Source of the DNA: Apoderus coryli
Taxonomy: Eukaryota; Arthropoda; Insecta; Coleoptera; Attelabidae
Length of the DNA stretch: 64,000 nucleotides
Assembly (NCBI GenBank): GCA_911728435.2
Contig: OU452217.1
Span: forward strand, 186,001-250,000
Direction of reading: 5' to 3'
A program made the position numbers and the translations under genes. Positions 1-10,265 of the stretch are shown here, piece by piece. The notes beneath the pieces were generated by a model, which was given only the letters and a program-made list of their open reading frames with translations, was not told the DNA's origin and did no database searches. Each line of letters begins with the position of its first letter. The first letter of the stretch is position 1.

Positions 1-138
1 TAAAATAGCTTTTTGGTACACAATTTACTTTTTAAATATAAATAACACCATTTTTTAACTAAACGCTCTAATTCGTTCTAAATTGCTTTTTTATGCTTAT
101 TCTAATTTCTTTTAACTAATAAAATTTAGTTTTAAATT

Positions 139-3100
139 CTAAAAGAGAAAACAGCTTTTTGTTAGAAACTTTACTTTTTAAATCTAAATAACACAATTTC
201 TGAACTAAACGCTCTAATTCGTTCTAAATTGCTTTTTTTATGCTTATTCTAATTTCTTTTTCCTAATAAAATTTAGTTTTAAATTCTTAGAGAGAAAACA
301 GCTATTTTGTAGAAACTTTACTTTTTAAATCTAAATAACACAATTTTTTAAATAAACGCTCTAATTCGTTCTAAATTGCTTTTTTATGCTTATTCTAATT
401 TCTTTTTACTAATAAATTTAGTTTTACATTCTAAAAGAGAAAACAGATTTTTGTTAGAAACTTTACTTTTTAAATCTAAATAACACAATTTTTGAACTAA
501 ACGCTCTAATTCGATCTAAATTGCTTTTTTTATGCTTATTCTAATTTCTTTTAACTAATAAAATTTAGTTTTAAATTCTTAGAGAGAAAACATCTTTTTG
601 GTAGACACTTTACTTTTTAAATATAAATAACACAATTTCTTAACTAAACGTTCTAAATCGTTCTAAATTGCTTTTTTATGCTTATTCTATATTCTTTTTA
701 CTAACAAATTTAGTTTTAAATTCTTAGAGAAAAAAAAAGCTTTTTGGTAGACACTACTTTTTAAATATAAATAACACAATTTTTTAAATAAGCGCTCTAA
801 ATCGTTCTAAATTGCTTTTTTATGCTTATTCTAATTTCTTTTTCCTAATAAAATTTAGTTTTAAATTCTTAGAGAGAAAACAGCTATTTTGTAGAAACTT
901 TACTTTTTAAATCTAAATAACACAATTTTTTAAATAAACGCTCTAATTCGTTCTAAATTGCTTTTTTATGCTTATTCTAATTTCTTTTTACTAATAAATT
1001 TAGTTTTAAATTCTAAAAGAGAAAGCAGCTTTTTGGTAGAAACTTTACTTTTTAAATCTAAATAACACAATTTCTTAACTAAACGCTCTAATTCGTTATA
1101 AATTGCTTTTTTATGCTTATTCTAATTTCTTTTAACTAATAAAATTTAGTTTTAAATTCTTAGAGAGAAAACAGCTATTTTGTAGAAACTTTACTTTTTA
1201 AATCTAAATAACACAATTTTTTAAATAAACGCTTTAAATCGTTCTAAATTGCTTTTTCATGCTTATTCGAATTCCTTTTTATTAACTAATTTAGTTTTAA
1301 ATTTTTAGAGAGAAAACAGATTTTTGGTAGACACTTTACTTTTTAAATATAAATAACACAATTTCTTAACTAAACGCTCTAATTCGTTCTAACTTGCTTT
1401 TTTATGCTTATTCTAATTTCTTTTTACTAATAAATTTAGTTTTAAATTCTAAAAGAGAAAGCAGCTTTTTGGTAGAAACTTTACTTTTTAAATCTAAATA
1501 ACACAATTTCTTAACTAAACGCTCTAATTCGTTATAAATTGCTTTTTTATGCTTATTCTAATTTCTTTTAACTAATAAAATTTAGTTTTAAATTCTTAGA
1601 GAGAAAACATCTTTTTGGTAGACACTTTACTTTTTAAATCTAAATAACACAATTTCTTAACTAAACGCTCTAAATCGTTCTAAATTGCTTTTTTATGCTT
1701 ATTCTAATTTCTTTTTACTAACAAATTTAGTTTTAAATTCTTAGAGAGAAAACAGCTTTTTGGTACACTTTACTTTTTAAATATAAATAACACAATTTCT
1801 TAACTAAACGCTCTAATTCGTTCTAAATTGCTTTTTTATGCTTATTCTAATTTCTTTTAACTAATAAAATTTAGTTTTGAATTCTTAGAGAGAAAACAGC
1901 TTTTTGGTAGACACTTTACTTTTTAAATATAAATAACACAATTTCTGAACCAAACGCTCTAATTCGTTCTAAATTGCTTTTTTATGCTTATTCTAATTTC
2001 TTTTTCCTAATAAAATTTAGTTTTAAATTCTTAGAGAGAAAACAGCTTTTTTGTAGAAACTTTACTTTTTAAATCTAAATAACACAATTTTTTAAATAAA
2101 CGCTCTAAATCGTTCTATATTGCTTTTTTATGCTTATTCTAATTCCTTTTTACTAACAAATTTAGTTTTAAATTCTTAGAGAGAAAACAGCTTTTTGGTA
2201 GACACTTTACTTTTTAAATATAGATAACACAATTTCTTAATTATTAAACGCTCTAATTCCTTCTAAATTGCTGTTTTATGCCTATTCTAATTTCTTTTTA
2301 CTAATAAAATTTAGTTTTTAATTCTTAGAGAGAAAACAGCTTTTTGGTAGACGCTTTACTTTTTAAATATAAATAACACAATTTCTTAACTAAACCCTCT
2401 AATTCGTTCTAAATTGCTTTTTTATGCTTATTCTAATTTCTTTTAACTAATAAAATTTAGTTTTAAATTCTAAAAGAGAAAACAGCTATTTTGTAGAAAC
2501 TTTACTTTTTAAATCTAAATAACACAATTTTTTAAATAAACGCTCTAAATCGTTCTAAATTGCTTTTTCATGCTTATTCTAATTTCTTTTTACTAACGCA
2601 TTTAGTTTTAAATTCTTACAGAGAAAACAGTTTTTTGGTAGACACTTTACTTTTTAAATATAAATAACACCATTTCTTAACTAAACGCTCTAATTCGTTC
2701 TAAATTGCTTTTTTATGCTTATTCTAATTTCTTTTAACTAATAAAATTTAGTTTTAAATTCTAAAAGAGAAAACAGCTTTTTGTTAGAAACTTTACTTTT
2801 TAAATCTAAATAACACAATTTCTGAACTAAACGCTCTAATTCGTTCTAAATTGCTTTTTTTATGCTTATTCTAACTTCTTTTTCCTAATAAAATTTAGTT
2901 TTAAATTCTTAGAGAGAAAACAGCTATTTTGTAGAAACTTTACTTTTTAAATCTAAATAACACAATTTTTTAAATAAACGCTCTAATTCGTTCTAAATTG
3001 CTTTTTTATGCTTATTCTAATTTCTTTTTACTAATAAATTTAGTTTTACATTCTAAAAGAGAAAACAGATTTTTGTTAGAAACTTTACTTTTTAAATCTA

Positions 3101-4873
3101 AATAACACAATTTTTGAACTAAACGCTCTAATTCGATCTAAATTGCTTTTTTTATGCTTATTCTAATTTCTTTTAACTAATAAAATTTAGTTTTAAATTC
3201 TTAGAGAGAAAACATCTTTTTGGTAGACACTTTACTTTTTAAATATAAATAACACAATTTCTTAACTAAACGTTCTAAATCGTTCTAAATTGCTTTTTTA
3301 TGCTTATTCTATATTCTTTTTACTAACAAATTTAGTTTTAAATTCTTAGAGAAAAAAAAAGCTTTTTGGTAGACACTACTTTTTAAATATAAATAACACA
3401 ATTTTTTAAATAAGCGCTCTAAATCGTTCTAAATTGCTTTTTTATGCTTATTCTAGTTTCTTTTTACTAATAAATTTAGTTTTAAATTCTAAAAGAGAAA
3501 GCAGCTTTTTGGTAGAAACTTTACTTTTTAAATCTAAATAACACAATTTCTTAACTAAACGCTCTAATTCGTTATAAATTGCTTTTTTATGCTTATTCTA
3601 ATTTCTTTTAACTAATAAAATTTAGTTTTAAATTCTTAGAGAGAAAACAGCTATTTTGTAGAAACTTTACTTTTTAAATCTAAATAACACAATTTTTTAA
3701 ATAAACGCTTTAAATCGTTCTAAATTGCTTTTTCATGCTTATTCGAATTCCTTTTTATTAACTAATTTAGTTTTAAATTTTTAGAGAGAAAACAGATTTT
3801 TGGTAGACACTTTACTTTTTAAATATAAATAACACAATTTCTTAACTAAACGCTCTAATTCGTTCTAAATTGCTTTTTTATGCTTATTCTAATTTCTTTT
3901 TACTAATAAATTTAGTTTTAAATTCTAAAAGAGAAAGCAGCTTTTTGGTAGAAACTTTACTTTTTAAATCTAAATAACACAATTTCTTAACTAAACGCTC
4001 TAATTCGTTATAAATTGCTTTTTTATGCTTATTCTAATTTCTTTTAACTAATAAAATTTAGTTTTAAATTCTTAGAGAGAAAACATCTTTTTGGTAGACA
4101 CTTTACTTTTTAAATCTAAATAACACAATTTCTTAACTAAACGCTCTAAATCGTTCTAAATTGCTTTTTTATGCTTATTCTAATTTCTTTTTACTAACAA
4201 ATTTAGTTTTAAATTCTTAGAGAGAAAACAGCTTTTTGGTACACTTTACTTTTTAAATATAAATAACACAATTTCTTAACTAAACGCTCTAATTCGTTCT
4301 AAATTGCTTTTTTATGCTTATTCTAATTTCTTTTAACTAATAAAATTTAGTTTTGAATTCTTAGAGAGAAAACAGCTTTTTGGTAGACACTTTACTTTTT
4401 AAATATAAATAACACAATTTCTGAACCAAACGCTCTAATTCGTTCTAAATTGCTTTTTTATGCTTATTCTAATTTCTTTTTCCTAATAAAATTTAGTTTT
4501 AAATTCTTAGAGAGAAAACAGCTTTTTTGTAGAAACTTTACTTTTTAAATCTAAATAACACAATTTTTTAAATAAACGCTCTAAATCGTTCTATATTGCT
4601 TTTTTATGCTTATTCTAATTCCTTTTTACTAACAAATTTAGTTTTAAATTCTTAGAGAGAAAACAGCTTTTTGGTAGACACTTTACTTTTTAAATATAGA
4701 TAACACAATTTCTTAATTAAACGCTCTAATTCCTTCTAAATTGCTGTTTTATGCCTATTCTAATTTCTTTTTACTAATAAAATTTAGTTTTTAATTCTTA
4801 GAGAGAAAACAGCTTTTTGGTAGACGCTTTACTTTTTAAATATAAATAACACAATTTCTTAACTAAACCCTCT
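139..4873 (+). repeat. Higher-order repeat in block A: two copies of a 17/18-monomer unit
   Basis: Private variants recur at a fixed offset. The ctaaaagagaaaacag/gttagaaac monomer at 139 recurs at 2761. The gttttacatt variant at 421 recurs at 3043. The HindIII-type variant at 737 recurs at 3359. All three give 2,622 bp, about 18 monomers. From about 983 the offset drops to 2,476 bp (1011 to 3487), because the second copy lacks one monomer, and later to 2,473 bp (the taaaccctct variant, 2391 to 4864), because the first copy has an extra tta near 2240. The opening of the window also matches the sequence near 4950 (offset 4,949 bp, about 34 monomers). Copies are nearly identical, so the amplification is recent or the copies are homogenised. 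Confidence 0.88.
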
Positions 4874-7012
4874 AATTCGTTCTAAATTGCTTTTTTATGC
4901 TATTCAAATTTCTTTTTCCTAATAAAATTTAGTTTTAAATTCTGAGAAATAAAATAGTTTTTTGGTACACAATTTACTTTTTAAATATAAATAACACCAT
5001 TTTTTAACTAAACGCTCTAATTCGTTCTAAATTGCTTTTTTATGCTTATTCTAATTTCTTTTAACTAATAAAATTTAGTTTTAAATTCTAAAAGAGAAAA
5101 CAGCTATTTTGTAGAAACTTTACTTTTTAAATCTAAATAACACAATTTTTTAAATAAACGCTCTAAATCGTTCTAAATTGCTTTTTCATGCTTATTCTAA
5201 TTTCTTTTTACTAACGCATTTAGTTTTAAATTCTTACAGAGAAAACAGTTTTTTGGTAGACACTTTACTTTTTAAATATAAATAACACCATTTCTTAACT
5301 AAACGCTCTAATTTGTTCTAAATTGCTTTTTTTATGCTTATTCTAATTTCTTTTAACTAATAAAATTTAGTTTTAAATTCTAAAAGAGAAAACAGCTTTT
5401 TGTTAGAAACTTTACTTTTTAAATCTAAATAACACAATTTCTGAACTAAACGCTCTAATTCGTTCTAAATTGCTTTTTTTATGCTTATTCTAATTTCTTT
5501 TTCCTAATAAAATTTAGTTTTAAATTCTTAGAGAGAAAACAGCTATTTTGTAGAAACTTTACTTTTTAAATCTAAATAACACAATTTTTTAAATAAACGC
5601 TCTAATTCGTTCTAAATTGCTTTTTTATGCTTATTCTAATTTCTTTTTACTAATAAATTTAGTTTTACATTCTAAAAGAGAAAACAGATTTTTGTTAGAA
5701 ACTTTACTTTTTAAATCTAAATAACACAATTTCTGAACTAAACGCTCTAATTCGATCTAAATTGCTTTTTTTATGCTTATTCTAATTTCTTTTTCCTAAT
5801 AAAATTTAGTTTTAAATTCTTAGAGAGAAAACAGCTATTTTGTATAAACTTTACTTTTTAAATCTAAATAACACAATTTTTTAAATAAACGCCCTAAATC
5901 GTTTTAAATTGCTTTTTCATGCTTATTCTAATTCCTTTTTACTAACAAATTTAGTTTTAAATTCTTAGAGAGAAAACAGCTTTTTGGTAGACACTTTACT
6001 TTTTAAATATAAATAACACAATTTTTTAAATAAACGCTCTAAATCGTTCTAAATTGCTTTTTTATGCTTATTCTAATTTCTTTTTCCTAATAAAATTTAG
6101 TTTTAAATTGTGAGAGAGAAAATATCTTTTTGGTAGACACTTTACTTTTTAAATATAAATAACACAATTTCTTAACTAAACGCTCTAAATCGTTCTAAAT
6201 TGCTTTTTTATGCTTATTCTATCTTCTTTTTACTAACAAATTTAGTTTTAAATTCTTAGAGAAAAAAAAAGCTTTTTGGTAGACACTACTTTTTAAATAT
6301 AAATAACACAATTTTTTAAATAAGCGCTCTAAATCGTTCTAAATTGCTTTTTTATGCTTATTCTAATTTCTTTTTACTAACAAATTTAGTTTTAAATTCT
6401 TAGAGAGAAAACAGCTTTTTGGTAGACACTTTACTTTTTAAATCTAAATAACACAATTTCTGAACTAATCGCTCTAATTCGTTCTAAATTGCTTTTTTAT
6501 GCTTATTCTAATTTCTTTTTTCTAATAAAATTTAGTTTTAAATTCTTAGAGAGTAAATAGCTTTTTGATAGGAACTTTACTTTTTAAATCTAAATAAAAC
6601 AATTTTTTAAATAAACGCTCTAATTCGTTCTAAATTGCTTTTTTATGCTTATTTTGATTTCTTTTTACTAATAAATTTAGTTTTACATTCTAAAAGCGAA
6701 AACAGCTTTTTGTTAGAAACTTTACTTTTTAAATCTAAATAACACAATTTCTGAACTAAACGCTCTAATTCGTTCTAAATTGCTTTTTTTATGCTTATTC
6801 TAATTTCTTTTTCCTAATAAAATTTAGTTTTAAATTCTTAGAGAGAAAAAAAGCTTTTTGGTAGACACTTTACTTTTTAAATATAAATAACACAATTTTT
6901 CAAATAAGCGCTCTAAATCGTTCTAAATTGCTTATTTATGCTTATTCTAATTTCTTTTAACTAATAAAATTTAGTTTTGAATTCTTAGAGAGAAAACAGC
7001 TTTTTGGTAGAC

Positions 7013-7025
7013 ACTTTACTTTTTA
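7013..7025 (+). repeat. Left target-site duplication of PLE1 (13 bp)
   Basis: The 13-bp word actttacttttta lies directly left of the element and is repeated directly right of it at 10253-10265. In uninterrupted monomers this word occurs once per monomer, so the two flanks overlap by 13 bp at the same monomer position, as expected for staggered cutting and target-primed insertion. Confidence 0.85.
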
Positions 7026-7069
7026 TCAACAAATTTGTCCATATCTCAAAGAGGTTGAAGCAATAAAAT
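7026..7069 (-). other. PLE1 end extension not shared by the right arm (44 bp)
   Basis: The 44 bp between the left TSD and the start of the inverted arm at 7070 have no counterpart at the right end, where the arm runs straight into the TSD at 10252. The sequence is not satellite. It continues the minus-strand copy past the point where the plus-strand copy ends. Short one-sided end extensions have been described for Penelope elements. PLE2 has a 34-bp extension on the same side. Confidence 0.7.
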
Positions 7070-7123
7070 AACTAAAGAGAATCCCAGTCGCAACCTCAAC
7101 AAAATTTATTTAAAAAACATTTC

Positions 7124-7165
7124 TGGATTACATGTTTCGCCCACAATTGGGCATCATCAGATCCA
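7124..7165 (-). ncRNA. Hammerhead ribozyme motif, PLE1 left arm
   Basis: Read on the minus strand this is the same 42-nt motif as at 10157-10198: stem I strand TGGAT, core CTGATGA, an unpaired T, stem II GCCCA-ATTG-TGGGC, core GAA, the palindrome ACATGT as a minimal stem III, A as the cleavage-site base, then ATCCA closing stem I. It is in the 3' untranslated part of the long copy, about 270 bp past the stop codon and about 55 bp from the arm end. Hammerhead motifs with a very short stem III are established in Penelope-like elements. Because ACATGT is self-complementary, two ribozymes could pair as a dimer. Confidence 0.85.
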
Positions 7166-7438
7166 ACAGATCTATAAGAAGAAATTCAAAAATTGTAAAT
7201 AACTTAAAGTACAACAAGGTAACGAAAAACTTACATGTCAAACAAATTGCTCGAGGCATCTAATATGTTATGGGTTAAAAATTATCAAAACAACACATTG
7301 TAACAATCACAAACACTCTAAAATTGACTATCGATACATTAAGAATCTGAATTTAAAATATATCAGCTGGCATAGCAAAGTTTAATATAATATAAAAAGG
7401 CCGTATAACACAAAAAATACATATTTATTATTTATCTA

Positions 7439-9682
7439 TTATTTATCTAGTGAGAGGTTGTTAAATACGAGGTGCGGTTCGAATGTAAAGACATCGTTAA
7501 CACAATGTAAAATTGGGCTCTTTTTAGCCTTTGAGATCTCCATTTTCTCTAACAGGTTCAACTTTTGACCCTTATTACAGATGTGTAAAATTTCTGGAGT
7601 ATCCGGAGGACAGTGTCCTTCTTCCAGTAAATGGTTCGCGAAGGCAGACTTGGTAACAGTTATTTCTGTGTCTTTGTATTTGGTATATTCCCTAAGGTGT
7701 TCCTTAAATCTTGTTGAGAATCTTCTGCCAGACTGACCAACATATACCGCGGGACAGTCCATGCAGTTAAGAGTATAGACACCCGACTTAGACAAAGGAT
7801 CCAACCGATCCTTAACCCTAACAATGTGCTTCTTCAAGGTGTTATTAGTTTTAAACGCAACTGTCACACTGTGAGGAGCAAATATTCGGCTTATTTTTGA
7901 AGAAACACCACCAAAGTACGTCACAGACCGGAAGATTCTGTTGGAGGGGTTGCTGACAATGTTGTAGGTGAATTTATATTTGTTCAGATAACGGTAGAAA
8001 AGCTTATCGATTGTTTTGAGAGGAAAACCATTGTTGAAAGCTAGCTGTTTGATGATGTTGTGTTGTTTATTAAAAGCGTCGATGGAAAGAGGAAGATTAA
8101 ACAGTCTAAAAAATAACGAATGGAACGTCGAGAACTTATGAGAGGGCGGTGAGTTTGAGTGGTATTGTATGATGTTGTCCGTAGCTGAAGGTTTTCTGTA
8201 AATCTCTAGCTCAATATGGTCTCCTCTTCGCTTCAATAAAAGGTCTAAGAAGGGTAGGACTCCATCCTTTTCCAACTCTAATGTAAATGTTATGTTACTA
8301 TGTAAGGAGTTCAAAAATAACAAAAAATTATTCAGACCTAACTCATCTCCCGTCCAGATCACGCAAATGTCGTCAACATATCTTCTATATAGTGAAAGTG
8401 AATCTGCAAAGTTACTAACCATGATCCTTCTCTCTAATCCGTGCATGAAAACTTCACTTAGAAACGGGGATAAACAAGATCCCATTGCCAACCCATCTTT
8501 CTGTGCATAAAATTTTTTGTTAAATTGGAAAAAATTTTGGTCTAGGGCGACAGAAAGCAATGTGATTAGATGTTCAACATTCAATCTCGATAAATCGGAC
8601 TTGATCAGCATGTCACGGACTATATCTATGCATTCAGATGGCGGAACGCTTGGGAACAAGTTTTTAACATCCAGGGATAACAAAATTGAATTCTCAGGTA
8701 TAGAGATCTCCTTCAACTGGTTGGCAAATTCGATGGTGTTTTTAATCGAAACATCATTTGTGAAACATGTGGTCTCTCTGAGGACCTCATTCAGCCATGA
8801 GGACAGCCGGTAACATGGTGTGTCCACAAAAGATACCACAGGTCTTATTGGGATATCTTCCTTATGAACCTTAGGTAGCCCGTACAACAACGGTGTCTTT
8901 GGATTCATGGGGGTTAATTTCTCTTTTGATGTTCCAAAATATTCCAACGTTAAACTGGTAGACTGTAATTGTTGTTTTACTTTGTTAAAAAATATGTTAG
9001 TGGGGTCTCTCCCTAAAACTGTAAAATTGTCGGGGTTCAGAAAAGTCTCAACTTTCTCCACATAATCAGGCCTTTTAAGAATCACCAAACAAGAGCCCTT
9101 ATCCGCCCTCGTCGCAACTAGGTCATTGGAAGCAATTTTAGTTTTGATATTCCTCATTATTGTCTGAGAATATCCAGATCGGACCGATTTAGGAGTTCCC
9201 GTATTCAAAGTATTAACTATTTGAGCCCTTAATATATTTTTATCTGGTATGTTTGTGGTTTGTAAAATATTCTCACATTCGACCGCTAACATCTCTTTGT
9301 CTTCAAAGGTTATATTGTTATGAAAATTAAACTTAAGGTTGTGACATAAGATGTAATTTTCTTCGGTCTTAAATTTTACATCTGTCAGGTTAAGAACCCT
9401 GTCGTGGAATTTGTGGTCGGAATAGTTTCCTCGTGAATATTGTGAGTTATCACGTTGTTTAGCCTTTAGGAGATTTAACTTATTACTCAGGCGCTGGAAA
9501 GTCCTTTTACCAAATACTTCCAAATCGTCTCTAACACTGTAGTCCAGAGTTATAAACTCTACAAATTGCTGTTTCACCGTCAATGTAAAATACAAATATT
9601 TTAAGTCAACATTAACCTTGTTTAAAGATTTATAGTGCTCCTTGATTTCCTGTCGCAACCAGATGCTCCTTGCGTACTTCAA
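7439..9682 (-). CDS. Penelope-like reverse transcriptase / GIY-YIG endonuclease (no ATG; probably 5'-truncated)
   Basis: The protein copies element RNA into DNA at a nick made by its own endonuclease. The open frame gives 747 residues with no internal stop or frameshift. RT motifs in order: RADKGSCLVIL (192-202), LYGLPKVHK (266-274) with PIRPVVS (278-284), motif A SLDVKNLFPSVP (336-347, catalytic Asp338), motif B DGLAMGSCLSPFLSEVF (396-412), motif C YVDD (435-438), then the PLE-type FLDLL (478-482) and IYRKP (494-498). The C-terminal GIY-YIG domain shows GVY (634-636), YVG (647-649), candidate catalytic Arg658, AFANH (680-684) and LEKMEI (711-716), with Cys640/Cys643 between the first two motifs. 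The first codon is TTG. The frame stays open upstream to about 9727 without any ATG, and the first internal ATG is codon 131, before the RT motifs. The 5' end was therefore probably lost on insertion. Two AATAAA words lie downstream. Confidence 0.93.
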   Translation of the reverse strand: MKYARSIWLRQEIKEHYKSLNKVNVDLKYLYFTLTVKQQFVEFITLDYSVRDDLEVFGKRTFQRLSNKLNLLKAKQRDNSQYSRGNYSDHKFHDRVLNLTDVKFKTEENYILCHNLKFNFHNNITFEDKEMLAVECENILQTTNIPDKNILRAQIVNTLNTGTPKSVRSGYSQTIMRNIKTKIASNDLVATRADKGSCLVILKRPDYVEKVETFLNPDNFTVLGRDPTNIFFNKVKQQLQSTSLTLEYFGTSKEKLTPMNPKTPLLYGLPKVHKEDIPIRPVVSFVDTPCYRLSSWLNEVLRETTCFTNDVSIKNTIEFANQLKEISIPENSILLSLDVKNLFPSVPPSECIDIVRDMLIKSDLSRLNVEHLITLLSVALDQNFFQFNKKFYAQKDGLAMGSCLSPFLSEVFMHGLERRIMVSNFADSLSLYRRYVDDICVIWTGDELGLNNFLLFLNSLHSNITFTLELEKDGVLPFLDLLLKRRGDHIELEIYRKPSATDNIIQYHSNSPPSHKFSTFHSLFFRLFNLPLSIDAFNKQHNIIKQLAFNNGFPLKTIDKLFYRYLNKYKFTYNIVSNPSNRIFRSVTYFGGVSSKISRIFAPHSVTVAFKTNNTLKKHIVRVKDRLDPLSKSGVYTLNCMDCPAVYVGQSGRRFSTRFKEHLREYTKYKDTEITVTKSAFANHLLEEGHCPPDTPEILHICNKGQKLNLLEKMEISKAKKSPILHCVNDVFTFEPHLVFNNLSLDK

Positions 9683-9730
9683 AGCTAATCTAGCGGAATT
9701 CGTTTTATATCCACATCTGTTGTTAATAAA

Positions 9731-9883
9731 ATTTTACACATCTGTAATAAGGGTCAAAAGTTGAACCTGTTAGAGAAAATGGAGATCTCAAAGGCTAAAA
9801 AGAACCCAATTTTACAATGTGTTAACGATGTCTTTACATTCGAACCGCACCTCGTATTTAACAACCTCTCACTAGATAAATAA
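9731..9883 (+). pseudogene. C-terminal fragment of a PLE GIY-YIG protein
   Basis: Fifty codons and a TAA stop encode the end of the PLE protein, from ILHICNKG to NNLSLDK, collinear with the last 50 residues of the minus-strand protein at 7439-9682. It holds the LEKMEI motif but not the GIY, YIG or catalytic Arg motifs, so it cannot act as a nuclease. It lacks a start of its own. Two residues differ from the long copy. It is the coding remnant of the inverted right arm. Confidence 0.9.
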
Positions 9884-10156
9884 TAGATAAATAATAAATA
9901 TGTATTTTTTGTGTTATACGGCCTTTTTATATTATATTAAACTTTGCTATGCCAGCTGATAGATTTTAAATTCAGATTCTTAATGTATCGATAGTCAATT
10001 TTAGAGTGTTTGTGATTGTTACAATGTGTTGTTTTAATAATTTTTAACCCATAACATATTAGATGCCTCGAGCAATTTGTTTGACATGTAAGTTTTTCGT
10101 TACCTTGTTGTACTTTAAGTTATTTACAATTTTTGAATTTCTTCTTATTGATCTGT

Positions 10157-10198
10157 TGGATCTGATGATGCCCAATTGTGGGCGAAACATGTAATCCA
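10157..10198 (+). ncRNA. Hammerhead ribozyme motif, PLE1 right arm
   Basis: Stem I 5' strand TGGAT (10157-10161), core CTGATGA (10162-10168), an unpaired T (10169), stem II GCCCA (10170-10174) and TGGGC (10179-10183) around loop ATTG, core GAA (10184-10186), minimal stem III ACATGT (10187-10192), cleavage expected after A10193, and stem I 3' strand ATCCA (10194-10198), which pairs fully with TGGAT. The ribozyme is sense to the plus-strand partial copy. Every invariant core base of the family is present. The extra T between core and stem II is also present in PLE2. Confidence 0.88.
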
Positions 10199-10252
10199 GA
10201 AATGTTTTTTAAATAAATTTTGTTGAGGTTGCGACTGGGATTCTCTTTAGTT

Positions 10253-10265
10253 ACTTTACTTTTTA
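10253..10265 (+). repeat. Right target-site duplication of PLE1 (13 bp)
   Basis: actttacttttta repeats 7013-7025 exactly, after which the satellite resumes with aaatctaaatagcac. The monomer subtype resumed here differs from the subtype left of the element. Confidence 0.85.

Larger units (their letters stand above)
1..7025 (+). repeat. AT-rich 146-bp satellite array, block A (about 48 monomers)
   Basis: Head-to-tail monomers are visible throughout. The conserved word ttactttttaaat recurs at 25, 171, 318 and 463, giving steps of 146, 147 and 145 bp. Each monomer has the order: aatttag-ttttaaattc, gagagaaaacagctttttgg, tttactttttaaat, aacgctctaa, ttgcttttttatgcttattc, then a T-rich end with taataaa or taacaaa. 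Diagnostic variable sites define subtypes: TAGAGAG or AAAAGAG; GGTAGACAC, TGTAGAAAC or GTTAGAAAC; AAATATAAA or AAATCTAAA; CTTAACTAA, TTTAAATAA or CTGAACTAA; CTAATTCG or CTAAATCG. No gene is visible. The block starts outside the window and is ended by the PLE1 insertion, whose left TSD is its last 13 bp. Confidence 0.97.
7026..10252 (-). mobile_element. PLE1: Penelope-like retroelement with inverted partial copy
   Basis: A 3,227-bp insertion breaks the satellite. The long copy runs on the minus strand (about 9728 down to 7026) and encodes RT plus GIY-YIG endonuclease. A second copy, truncated at its 5' side, lies on the plus strand at 9729-10252 and repeats the last 524 bp of the long copy (7070-7593) in inverted orientation. 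The two arms pair without net insertion or deletion (positions sum to 17322), with only a handful of mismatches noticed. Both arms carry a hammerhead-ribozyme motif. A partial copy attached in inverted or direct orientation, 5' truncation and TSDs of variable length are established traits of Penelope-like elements. There is no LTR and no transposase, so the inverted arms should not be read as DNA-transposon termini. Confidence 0.95.
9729..10252 (+). mobile_element. PLE1 right arm: inverted, 5'-truncated 3'-end copy
   Basis: This 524-bp segment repeats 7070-7593 in reverse complement. It begins inside the GIY-YIG C-terminal region, continues through the stop codon and the whole 3' untranslated part including the ribozyme, and ends at the TSD. 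Differences from the left arm include two amino-acid changes (Ser to Asn and His to Gln near the end of the protein) and single-base changes in the untranslated part, for example beside the ribozyme (cttattgatc here, cttatagatc in the left arm). AATAAA words occur at 9893-9898 and 10212-10217. The divergence suggests that the arms come from two different element RNAs, or have aged since insertion. Confidence 0.92.

Noticed and set aside
1..7025. A CRISPR array
   Set aside because: The 146-bp units are contiguous with no unique spacers, and the context is eukaryotic.
8292..8813. Two plus-strand open frames of 72 and 98 codons inside PLE1
   Set aside because: They lie antisense to the RT motifs of the minus-strand PLE protein and have no recognisable content of their own.
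7026..10252. A DNA transposon or MITE with terminal inverted repeats and target duplication
   Set aside because: The inverted arms are 3' ends of a retroelement with coding remnant and ribozyme. There is no transposase, and RT and GIY-YIG domains are present.
7070..10252. Long terminal repeats of an LTR retrotransposon
   Set aside because: The repeated ends are inverted, not direct. No integrase, protease or tRNA primer site is visible, and the RT motifs with a C-terminal GIY-YIG domain are of the Penelope type.
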